From Phycisphaerae bacterium (GTDB lineage Bacteria; Planctomycetota; Phycisphaerae; UBA1845; Fen-1342): a stretch of 64,000 bases of DNA. Positions 25,401 through 32,243 of the stretch are shown here, one piece after another (position 1 is the stretch's first letter; each line of letters starts with the position of its first letter). Location of the stretch: positions 124,001-188,000 of the forward strand of contig JAUIEC010000002.1 in assembly GCA_030428945.1 (NCBI GenBank). Reading direction: 5' to 3'. The translations under genes and the position numbers were made by a program. The notes beneath the pieces were generated by a model. That model was not told the origin of the DNA. It saw nothing but the letters and a program-made list of their open reading frames with translations, and made no database searches.

Positions 25401-26909
25401 GTCGAGTCGCTGGGTGAGCGGCTGGCGGAGCGGATCCGCGGGCTGCTGGCCGATGCGCTCCCGACCGGGGACCTGGACGCGCTGGCCGATGGCCTGGAAT
25501 CGCTCGGGCGCGGAGAGGTCGACCTGGCGGCCCTGTCGCAGCGGGTCGAAGGGGTTGTGCACGGCGGGCACGTGGATGGTGTCCGGCTGTCACGCCTGGT
25601 CGAGTGCGCACGGGGGCTGGCCGACCTGCGCTGGCGGCTGGTCTCGCCCGAGGGACGCCTGCGGCGCGCGCGTTTCGGACTGGTGATCGCCTCCGAGCGG
25701 CTGGCCGATTCGCACAGCGTCTTTCCGCACAATCCGTTCGACGTCCCGGTGGCGGTCGAGCCGGGCAGCGAGGCGGGGGCGGCCGCGCTCGGTCTGCTGG
25801 AAGGGCAGGTGCGGCAGATGATCGCCGCGGTCCGGCTGCTGCGCTGGGCGCGGCTGGAACTGGAACGCCCGGCCGAAGCGGAAGACGAAGTTCAGGTTCT
25901 GGCGCGGCTGCAGTGGTCGGACCTGTCGCCCGAGGAGCGCGGATGGTGTCCGCCGCTGCTGGTGGTCAGCGACGATCGCAGCTTCGGTGGTCTTGGGCCG
26001 GGGCAACTGGCCTGGCTGCTGGAGACGCGCTTGCCGCTCAAGTTCGTCGTGCTGGGCGAAGCGGGCTTCGGAACGAGCGGTCCTCGAAGCGGCGGGCCGC
26101 TGCCGGTGGCTGAGAATGGATGGACCGCCGACCTGATGTCGATCCTGTTCGGATGCGACGCGCTGGTCGCACAGACCTCGCCCGCAGTGCCCGGGCACCT
26201 GGCCGACTGCGTGCGGCGGGCGCTCGCCTCGAGCGGGCCGGCCGTGCTGCGTGTCCATGCGCCGCGTCCGCGGGTGGCGGGTTTCCGGCCGGAGCAGTTG
26301 TTCATGCAGTTGGAGCGGGCGATTCGGACGCGGGTGTTCCCGCTGTTCCGCTACGAGCCGGGTGGTTCGCCTGCGAGCCTGGACCTCTCGGGGAACGATG
26401 CCGCGACGGAAGACTGGCCGACGGGCTGCAATGGCCGCTGCTGCACGCCGGCGGACTGGGCGGTGCACCAGGCCCGCTTCGCGCGGTGGTTTGCGCCGTT
26501 GCCTCCCGATGCCGCGACACCGACGCTGCTGGCTGACTACCTGGCGCTGGCGGAAGACGAGCGAGCGACCCGCACACCGACGATCGATGCGCTGCGCGAC
26601 GGTACGCTGCAGCACCTGCGGGTCGATCCCGAACTGGTGGCCGCGAGTGCCAAGTGCCTCGAGACTTGGCGGGCCCTGCGAAGGCGGGCGGAAGCGCGGC
26701 GCGACGCCACGGACGTATCAGACCAGGCGGCGGAGGCTGATCAGGTCCGGCTGGCGCAACTGCGGGCGGACTACGAGCGGCAACTGCTTGAACGCGAACG
26801 CACCTGGAAGCAGGATACGACCGAACGGGTCACCGAGCGGCTGCTGGCGATGGCCGGTTACGGTGCGGGCCGGACCGGGAAGATGTCCACGGACGAGGGT
26901 TCCCAGTGA
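22425..26909 (+). CDS. 1494-residue PFOR-like protein without a recognisable TPP site
   Basis: A very large protein resembling pyruvate:ferredoxin oxidoreductase in domain order. Residues about 40-240 look like the POR N-terminal domain (LAAAIGLAASGQRACAFLDG, ending in QDRWRTAFAPQDV). Residues about 290-430 match PFOR domain II (VVLVAQGAAVETALAVAEAC, VIGVRSLRPFPSEELAACL). About 510-590 look like the gamma domain, and about 740-770 like a degenerate ferredoxin domain (DAAQCSGHGHLWSCCPDGSV, too few Cys for two clusters). The C-terminal half (about 1080-1330) has FPHNPFDVPVAVEPG and CPPLLVVSDDRSFGGLGPGQ. The GDG...N TPP motif was not found, so catalysis is doubtful. The end is a coiled coil. TTG 22425 is fixed by AGGAGATCACC and overlaps rnfB by 8 bases. 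Function inferred only from context. Confidence 0.72.
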   Translation: MTSFASASRQLLHRLLGGRPSVPPADGRVIVRDGVTAVSMLEARICEATAGGAWGEPDPAETTEWAQSSLDTQTVRASLAAAIGLAASGQRACAFLDGPEVAASGDLLAQAAGQRVPLVAHVAAQAMTRHGRSAGHGHEALHAIADSGCVILIAGSVQEAIDLGVIGRMVAERALVPVVIAQDRWRTAFAPQDVIVPGEALLHELLGGPADRDVFASPEQQILEGRTRRRIPRRFDLDHPNMLTPSYGGTTWGLAAAAGEVAARRAVSTAWQQACTQFAARTGRQYGSLRTGRVEKATVVLVAQGAAVETALAVAEACRHRERIAAGVIGVRSLRPFPSEELAACLPSAATVAVLESVSGSLATEGPLLREVRAVVGRAAERRDGRQRGPRCVGVTLGPGGGPVRAADLRALLRELAGTPRAHVYLGLPFVQETSYPKRQSLLNALQREDADLAARGLCAAEPAPDVRPREALTIALQRPPTSRYASLPEDSAGLLHALRPGRVRVRPAQPWDHGGAGALDLLTLGDGALLDPGDDVVADIGVLIGGQGDGGIALADRLRPGGMLVCVGAAPERTPELHARIRAKELLLFHTPATEDTHADDPVEALREAALGGIAAMLRQTSFADVSKTRLERARAGLAPAGNDGERLAAYCAEAADKTVPVDAEALQPAPPAAPAETPGILRDRPAAASEDPLVQFWNHVGVLYRDGRTAELTADPVMAAGSVPALSAALRHDAAAPQKIVAFDAAQCSGHGHLWSCCPDGSVTATAIGLRPLLSAGIAQAGVDDLQPLAGPLAKAAHAEVTRGSGWSGTAGDLFRGALAEVARARKLDDARREALAAQLEAVLSRIGPLRLARTAPFFDRPEAGKRGSGELLALAVDPDRCRCPDLLLRVGHGGGLVEAEATHENVAAARAQVRLLESLPATSNATIARVAGQAEIGPLAAALLSRECRDVQSGGDSAEPGSGVALALRQVLALTEHNLHARQQAWLEQVESLGERLAERIRGLLADALPTGDLDALADGLESLGRGEVDLAALSQRVEGVVHGGHVDGVRLSRLVECARGLADLRWRLVSPEGRLRRARFGLVIASERLADSHSVFPHNPFDVPVAVEPGSEAGAAALGLLEGQVRQMIAAVRLLRWARLELERPAEAEDEVQVLARLQWSDLSPEERGWCPPLLVVSDDRSFGGLGPGQLAWLLETRLPLKFVVLGEAGFGTSGPRSGGPLPVAENGWTADLMSILFGCDALVAQTSPAVPGHLADCVRRALASSGPAVLRVHAPRPRVAGFRPEQLFMQLERAIRTRVFPLFRYEPGGSPASLDLSGNDAATEDWPTGCNGRCCTPADWAVHQARFARWFAPLPPDAATPTLLADYLALAEDERATRTPTIDALRDGTLQHLRVDPELVAASAKCLETWRALRRRAEARRDATDVSDQAAEADQVRLAQLRADYERQLLERERTWKQDTTERVTERLLAMAGYGAGRTGKMSTDEGSQ

Positions 26910-26916
26910 GCATCGC

Positions 26917-28245
26917 ATGTTGACGGTACACACCCAGTCCTTCGCGCACGGCGTGCACCCCGAGGAACTGAAGGAGCAGACGGTTGGTCTGCCGGTCGCG
27001 CGGCTGCCGTTCGTCGATCGCTACGTGCTGCCGCTCAGCCAGCACGCGGGTGCTCCGAGCGAACCGGTCGTGCAGGTCGGCGACCAGGTGCAGCGCGGCG
27101 ACGTGCTGGCGCGTCCGGGCGGCTTCGTGTCGACAACGCTGCACAGCCCCGTGACCGGCCGCGTGCGGGCCCTGGCGCCGCGGAAGCATCCGAACGGGCA
27201 GATGGTGGCGGCGTTCGAGATCGAGGCCGATCCGTTCGCCACCCAGCAGCTACCGCGGCGGGAACCGCTCGACTGGGCGGCGATGGAACTGGATGCGTTC
27301 GTCGAGCAGGTTCAGCGGGCCGGCCTGGTCGGGCTCGGCGGGGCCGCGTTCCCGACGCACGTCAAGTATCGCCTGCCGGAGGGGCGCCGGTGCGAGCACC
27401 TCGTGATCAACGGCTGCGAGTGCGAACCGTACCTGACCTGTGACCACCGGCTGATGCTCGAGCGTCCGGCCGCCGTGATTCGCGGGATCGAAATCGTCAG
27501 CCGCCTGCTGGGCGCCGACCACAGCACGATCGGTGTCGAACTGAACAAGCCGGATGCGATCGATGCGCTGCGGGCGGCGTGCCACGGACGGACGGACATC
27601 ACGGTCACCGGGCTGGCGGTCAAGTATCCGCAGGGTGCCGAGAAGATGCTGATCAAGGCGCTCTTCGATCGCGAGGTGCCGGCCGGAAAGCTGCCGCTGG
27701 ACCTGGGGATGATCGTCAACAATGTGCAGACGATGGCCGGGATCGCGGATTACTTCGACGATGGCAAGCCGCTGATCGAACGGATGATCACCGTTGCCGG
27801 GCCGGGGATCGAGCGGCCGGCGAACCTGGTCGTTCCGATCGGGACCTCGGTACGCGCGGTGCTGGAGTACTGCGGGCTGCGGGCCGAGACGCGGCAGGTG
27901 GTGATGGGCGGCCCGATGATGGGGCAGGCGCTGGCTTCGCTCGATGCGCCGGTGCTGAAGGGCACCAGCGGACTGCTGGCGTTCACCGAGGCCGCGATTC
28001 ACCATGACGTCGAGTACGCGTGCGTGCGGTGCGGCAACTGCCTGGAAGCGTGCAGCAACCTGCTCAATCCGCAGAAGCTGGCCCGCCTGGCGCGAGGCGG
28101 ACGGCTGGATGAACTGGAGCAGGCCTGCGTGAACGACTGCATGGAGTGCGGGGCCTGCACGTATGCCTGTCCTTCGGGGGTGCCGATCGTGCACCTGATC
28201 CGGACGGCCAAGGCGACGCTGCGTCGCCGCAAGGGATCCCGCTGA
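26917..28245 (+). CDS. rnfC: Rnf complex subunit RnfC (NADH-binding, Fe-S)
   Basis: RnfC is the cytoplasmic subunit where NAD+ is reduced (or NADH oxidised) using FMN and two [4Fe-4S] clusters. The 442 residues match short, anaerobe-type RnfC. Visible parts are the N-terminal barrel (HSPVTGRVRALAPRKHPNGQ) and the NADH/FMN-binding region (GLVGLGGAAFPTHVKY, INGCECEPYLTCDHRLM). The SLBB-like region has GTSVRAVLEYCG. The two cluster motifs are CVRCGNCLEACSNLLNP and CMECGACTYACPSGVP near the end. ATG 26917 lies 7 bases after the preceding stop; longer frames back to 26251 sit inside the PFOR-like gene and are rejected. RnfD starts on its stop codon. Confidence 0.94.
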   Translation: MLTVHTQSFAHGVHPEELKEQTVGLPVARLPFVDRYVLPLSQHAGAPSEPVVQVGDQVQRGDVLARPGGFVSTTLHSPVTGRVRALAPRKHPNGQMVAAFEIEADPFATQQLPRREPLDWAAMELDAFVEQVQRAGLVGLGGAAFPTHVKYRLPEGRRCEHLVINGCECEPYLTCDHRLMLERPAAVIRGIEIVSRLLGADHSTIGVELNKPDAIDALRAACHGRTDITVTGLAVKYPQGAEKMLIKALFDREVPAGKLPLDLGMIVNNVQTMAGIADYFDDGKPLIERMITVAGPGIERPANLVVPIGTSVRAVLEYCGLRAETRQVVMGGPMMGQALASLDAPVLKGTSGLLAFTEAAIHHDVEYACVRCGNCLEACSNLLNPQKLARLARGGRLDELEQACVNDCMECGACTYACPSGVPIVHLIRTAKATLRRRKGSR

Positions 28246-29255
28246 TGCGCGATCGGAGTTCGCCGCTGCTGCTGCAGGCCGCACCGTTCCTGCGACGCGG
28301 CTTCGGCCTGCCGCGGCTGATGAGCGAGGTGCTGCTCGGGCTGCTGCCGGTCGTGGCGGCCAGCGTCTGGATCTTCGGACTGGCGGCCCTGCTGGTGATC
28401 GCGTCCGCGACGGCCGGCGCGGTGGCGGCCGAACTGCTCTGGGATCAGCAGCGTCCGCGCGGCCGTTCGTTGCGGGATGGCAGCGCGCTGCTGACCGGCG
28501 TGATCCTGGCCTTGACGCTGCCGCCGGGGATTCCGCTGTGGATGGCGTTCCTCGGCGGCGTGGTCGCGATCGGGCTCGGCAAGGCCGCCTTCGGCGGACT
28601 CGGACAGAACCTGTTCAACCCGGCCCTGGTGGGGCGGGCCTTCCTGCAGGCCGCGTTTCCCTCGGCACTGACGACCTGGGTGCCGCCGACCGAAACCATG
28701 CTGGCCGTCCGGGGCAACAACCTGGCGCTGCCGCTGCTGCGCGGGCCGGTGGACGCGGTCGGGACCGCCACGCCGCTCGGCCGGATGAAGTTCGAGCAAC
28801 TTGGCACGGACCTGTGGGATCTGCTGCTCGGCACGACGGGCGGTTCGCTGGGCGAGACCTGCGGGCTGCTGATCCTGATCTGCGGGGTGGTGATGGCCCT
28901 GCGGCGGCTCTTCGACTGGCGGATTCCCGTGGCGATCCTGCTGAGCGTCACCGTGCTGTCGGGACTGCTGTGGCTGGCCTGGCCGGGTGACTACCCGTCG
29001 CCGCCGTTCATGCTGTTCTCGGGCGGGCTGCTGTTCGGGACGGTCTACATGGCGACCGACCCGGTCACCTCGCCGCTGACGGCGCGGGGGGCCTGGCTGT
29101 TCGGCGGCGGAGTCGGTGCGCTGGTGGTACTGATCCGCCTGTGGGGCGGGCTGCCGGAAGGCGTGATGTACGCAATCCTGCTGATGAACGCCACCACGCC
29201 CCTGATCGACAGCATCAGCCAGCCGCGCGGTTTCGGCCGGGGGGCCGCGTCATGA
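28245..29255 (+). CDS. rnfD: Rnf complex membrane subunit RnfD
   Basis: An integral membrane subunit of Rnf that carries covalently bound FMN and takes part in ion pumping. The 336 residues contain eight to ten hydrophobic segments. The family block GLGQNLFNPALVGRAFLQAAFP is split across the helices near residue 120. The flavinylation site appears as DAVGTATPLGRMK, with Thr176 as the likely FMN-linked residue; the usual SGAT is GTAT here. The C-terminal YMATDPVTSPLTARG motif is typical. The ATG shares one base with the rnfC stop (TGATG), so translation is coupled. The next gene overlaps by 4 bases. Confidence 0.92.
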   Translation: MRDRSSPLLLQAAPFLRRGFGLPRLMSEVLLGLLPVVAASVWIFGLAALLVIASATAGAVAAELLWDQQRPRGRSLRDGSALLTGVILALTLPPGIPLWMAFLGGVVAIGLGKAAFGGLGQNLFNPALVGRAFLQAAFPSALTTWVPPTETMLAVRGNNLALPLLRGPVDAVGTATPLGRMKFEQLGTDLWDLLLGTTGGSLGETCGLLILICGVVMALRRLFDWRIPVAILLSVTVLSGLLWLAWPGDYPSPPFMLFSGGLLFGTVYMATDPVTSPLTARGAWLFGGGVGALVVLIRLWGGLPEGVMYAILLMNATTPLIDSISQPRGFGRGAAS

Positions 29256-29941
29256 GCCAGCCGGTCGAACTGACCGTCTCGGGGAAGCCGGGCCCGGAGC
29301 CCGGCAGCCTGCGCCTGGTCGGGACGCTGACGGCCGCGGCGATGCTGGCCGGCCTGGTGCTCTCGATGGTCTACCAGTGGACGCTGCCGATCATCGAGGA
29401 CAACAAGCAGCGGGCCCTGGAGGCGGCCGTGTTCGAGGTCGTACCGGGGGCGACGCGCCTGGTCCGGCTGGTCTGGCGCGACGGCGTGCTGGCGCCGCCC
29501 GGCGGAGACGCGGAGGGCCTGCCGGTTGCGTTCGCGGCCTACGACGAGCGTGACGTCCTGGCGGGCTACGCGGTGCCGGGTTCGGGGGCGGGCTTCCAGG
29601 ACACGATCGAACTGCTCTTCGGAGTCGACCCGGCCGTGCAGCAGGTGACCGGCATGTACATCCTGCAGAGTCGCGAGACGCCGGGCCTGGGCGACAAGAT
29701 CTACAAGGACGCGGGCTTCGTGGCGAACTTCACCGATCTGCAGATCGACCCGGGGATCCGGCTGGTCAAGGACGGCCGGACGCAGCCGCACGAAGTCGAC
29801 GCGATCACCGGTGCGACCATCTCATCACGGGCGGTGGTGCGGATCATCAACGAGACCCTGGCCGACTGGCGACCCCGGCTGACGGCGGGCGTGCGCGCGT
29901 CCGCGTCGAGCGGCGTTCCGGAGGAGTCCGGCGATGGCTGA
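29252..29941 (+). CDS. rnfG: Rnf complex subunit RnfG (FMN-binding)
   Basis: RnfG is anchored by one helix (TAAAMLAGLVLSMVYQ) with an FMN-binding domain on the outer face of the membrane. In the 229 residues the domain shows YAVPGSGAGFQDTIELLFGV, LQSRETPGLGDKI and the flavinylation motif DAITGATISS, with Thr189 as the expected FMN-linked residue. ApbE, encoded four genes later in the same cluster, is the enzyme that would attach it. ATG 29252 overlaps the rnfD stop as ATGA; the frame upstream to 29141 lies inside rnfD. Confidence 0.93.
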   Translation: MSQPVELTVSGKPGPEPGSLRLVGTLTAAAMLAGLVLSMVYQWTLPIIEDNKQRALEAAVFEVVPGATRLVRLVWRDGVLAPPGGDAEGLPVAFAAYDERDVLAGYAVPGSGAGFQDTIELLFGVDPAVQQVTGMYILQSRETPGLGDKIYKDAGFVANFTDLQIDPGIRLVKDGRTQPHEVDAITGATISSRAVVRIINETLADWRPRLTAGVRASASSGVPEESGDG

Positions 29942-30572
29942 AGCGCGTGACGCGGAGCGCTATTACGACGAGTTCGCCAAGGGGATCTGGAAGGAGAACC
30001 CGGTCTTCGTGCAGGTGCTCGGGATGTGTCCGATGCTGGCGGTGACGAACAGCGCGGTCAACGCGCTGGCGATGGGGACCGCGACGGCGTTCGTGCTGAT
30101 CGGTTCGAGCCTGCTGATTTCGATCTTTCGCAAGGTGATTCCGAAGCCTGTCCGGATCAGCGTCTACATCATCGTGATTGCATCGTTCGTGACGATCGCC
30201 GACTACGTGCTGCAGGCGCTGGTTCCGGATGTTCATCGTGAACTGGGCGCGTTCATTTCGCTGATCGTGGTGAACTGCCTGATTCTCGGGCGGCAGGAAG
30301 CGTTCGCCAGTCGCAACCCGGTCGGCCTGGCGCTGCTGGACGCGCTAGGCATGGCGCTCGGCTTCGCGTTCGCCCTGTTCTGCCTGGGAGCGACGCGCGA
30401 GATCCTGGGCGCGGGCAGCCTGTTCAGCGTGTCGCTGTTCGGACCGCAGTTCGAGCCCTGGGTGATCATGCTGCTGCCGCCGGGCGGATTCCTGATGCTG
30501 GGTATGATCCTGATCTTCTTCAACTGGCTTCAGCAGCGGCGCATGCCGGTGGCCGGCGAGGTGCGGCGATGA
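29934..30572 (+). CDS. rnfE: Rnf complex membrane subunit RnfE
   Basis: One of the two related membrane subunits, RnfA and RnfE, that form the ion-conducting core together with an embedded Fe-S centre. The 212 residues hold six hydrophobic segments. Family blocks are GIWKENPVFVQVLGMCPMLA (with the conserved Cys of the membrane cluster) and SLIVVNCLILGRQEAFAS (a second Cys). The gene overlaps rnfG by 8 bases and rnfA by 4. Neither Na+ nor H+ specificity can be read from the sequence with confidence. Confidence 0.94.
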   Translation: MAEARDAERYYDEFAKGIWKENPVFVQVLGMCPMLAVTNSAVNALAMGTATAFVLIGSSLLISIFRKVIPKPVRISVYIIVIASFVTIADYVLQALVPDVHRELGAFISLIVVNCLILGRQEAFASRNPVGLALLDALGMALGFAFALFCLGATREILGAGSLFSVSLFGPQFEPWVIMLLPPGGFLMLGMILIFFNWLQQRRMPVAGEVRR

Positions 30573-31147
30573 GCGACCTGGGCTGGATCTTCGTCAGCGC
30601 GATGGTGATCAACAACTTCACGCTGAGCTACTTCCTGGGACTCTGTCCGTTCTTCGGTGTGTCCGGCCGACTCGAAACGGCCCTGCGACTGGGGCTGGCA
30701 ACGATCTTCGTGATGGTGATCACCTCGCTGTGCGCGGCCTTTCTGAATGCGTTCATCCTGCCGCATGCCCCGTACCTGCGGCTGATCTGCTTCATCGTCG
30801 TGATTGCCAGCACCGTGCAGTTCGTCGAAATGGTGATCCGCAAGACCAGCCCGGTCCTGTTCCGGGCCCTGGGCATCTTCCTGCCGCTGATCACGACCAA
30901 CTGCGCGATCCTGGCCCTGGCCCTGTTCCAGACCAGCCGGGCGTACTCGCTCGTGCAGGGACTCGTCTTCGCGGTCGGGGCCGGCGCGGGGTTCACCATC
31001 GCCCTGGTGCTGATGGCCGCCCTGCGACAGGAGGCGGAACTGGCCCGCGTCCCGGCCGTCGTTCGGGGGACGGCGCTGAACATGATCATCGCCGGCCTGC
31101 TGTCGCTCGCCTTCATGGGCTTTGCCGGGCTGTTCAGCGCCGAGTAG
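30569..31147 (+). CDS. rnfA: Rnf complex membrane subunit RnfA
   Basis: Paralogue and partner of RnfE, inserted in the opposite membrane orientation. The 192 residues match the usual length exactly. The N-terminal NNFTLSYFLGLCPFFGVS and the central PLITTNCAILALALFQ supply the Cys residues that bind the intramembrane cluster shared with RnfE. Six helices are visible. Start ATG 30569 overlaps the rnfE stop by 4 bases. A gap of 51 bases then precedes apbE, with a strong ribosome site. Confidence 0.95.
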   Translation: MSDLGWIFVSAMVINNFTLSYFLGLCPFFGVSGRLETALRLGLATIFVMVITSLCAAFLNAFILPHAPYLRLICFIVVIASTVQFVEMVIRKTSPVLFRALGIFLPLITTNCAILALALFQTSRAYSLVQGLVFAVGAGAGFTIALVLMAALRQEAELARVPAVVRGTALNMIIAGLLSLAFMGFAGLFSAE

Positions 31148-31198
31148 CATCCCGTCTTCGAGTCCCTCGCGTCTCCCGCCCCGTCAGGAGGGTGTTCC

Positions 31199-32236
31199 GT
31201 GGTTCGCCTGACGATTTCGGCAGCGCTCGTCGCGGCGCTCTGCATCCTGGCTTTCGTCCGTAGTCCCCGGCCGGGGCGCCAGGTCCCGGCCGGACCGGTG
31301 ACGTTCGTCGAGGTCATCATGGCCGCCCCGATCGAGGTGACGCTCCCGGGGGGTGAAGGCCGAGCGGCCGCGGAGATCGTGTTCGACGTTTTTCGCGAAG
31401 TCGACGCGGAGATGAGCGAGTGGAAACCGACCTCACCGCTGTCGGCCGTCAACGCGGCGGCGGGTGATCATCCGGTGGCGGTGCCGCGTCCGCTGCTTGA
31501 GGTGGTGCAGCGCGGGCTGGCGATCGGAGCCCGGACCGACGGTGCCTTCGACGTGACCTGGGCGGCGCTGTGGGGGCTCTGGGACTTCAAGGCCGAGAAG
31601 CCGCGCGTTCCGGACGAAGAGGAGATTCGCGCGCGGATCGCCCTGGTCGACTTTCGGGCGGTGCGGATCGACGAGGCCAGCGCCAGCATCTACCTGCCAC
31701 GCAAGGGAATGATGATCGGGCTGGGCGGCATCGCCAAGGGCTATGCCCTGGATCTGTCGGCCGCGCGTCTGCGGGCGGCCGGGGTTTCGGACTTCCTGAT
31801 CTCGGCCGGCGGCCAGTTGTATGCGGGCGGGCGGAACGGTGCGCGGGCCTGGCGGGCGGGGATCCGCGATCCGCGCGGGACGCCGGCGGACTACTTCACG
31901 GCGCTCACGCTGCAGGATGTCTCGTTGTCGACCAGCGGGGACTACGAGCGGTTCTTCGTGCTGGACGGGCGGCGCTATCACCACATCCTGGATCCGCGCA
32001 CCGGCCGGCCGGCCGAGGGCCCGAGGAGTGTGACGGTGATCTCGCCGGACGCGACGCTGGCGGACGCGATGTCGACGGCGATGCTGGTACTGGGACGGGC
32101 GCGGGCACTGGAACTGGCCGCCGCGGATGAGCGCCTGGAGGTCGTGATCGTCGACGCGGACGGCGGCGTGCACGTCAGCGGGGGACTGCGGGGACGGCTG
32201 CGTCCTGGTCCCGAACTGCGAGTGTCGTCACCTTGA
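31199..32236 (+). CDS. apbE: FAD:protein FMN transferase ApbE
   Basis: ApbE transfers FMN from FAD to a threonine of its target proteins; RnfG and RnfD in the same operon are the obvious clients. The 345-residue protein starts with a hydrophobic anchor (LTISAALVAALCILAFV), placing the enzyme outside the cytoplasmic membrane. Family motifs are visible: MSEWKPTSPLSAVNAAAG, GAFDVTWAALWGLWDF, GGIAKGYALDLSA (flavin site), LISAGGQLYAGG and HHILDPRTGRPAEGP with a C-terminal Mg/substrate block DAMSTAMLVLG. A GTG start at 31199 is set by AGGAGG eight bases upstream. The gene ends 7 bases before the converging kinase gene. Confidence 0.93.
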   Translation: MVRLTISAALVAALCILAFVRSPRPGRQVPAGPVTFVEVIMAAPIEVTLPGGEGRAAAEIVFDVFREVDAEMSEWKPTSPLSAVNAAAGDHPVAVPRPLLEVVQRGLAIGARTDGAFDVTWAALWGLWDFKAEKPRVPDEEEIRARIALVDFRAVRIDEASASIYLPRKGMMIGLGGIAKGYALDLSAARLRAAGVSDFLISAGGQLYAGGRNGARAWRAGIRDPRGTPADYFTALTLQDVSLSTSGDYERFFVLDGRRYHHILDPRTGRPAEGPRSVTVISPDATLADAMSTAMLVLGRARALELAAADERLEVVIVDADGGVHVSGGLRGRLRPGPELRVSSP

Positions 32237-32243
32237 CCGATCG

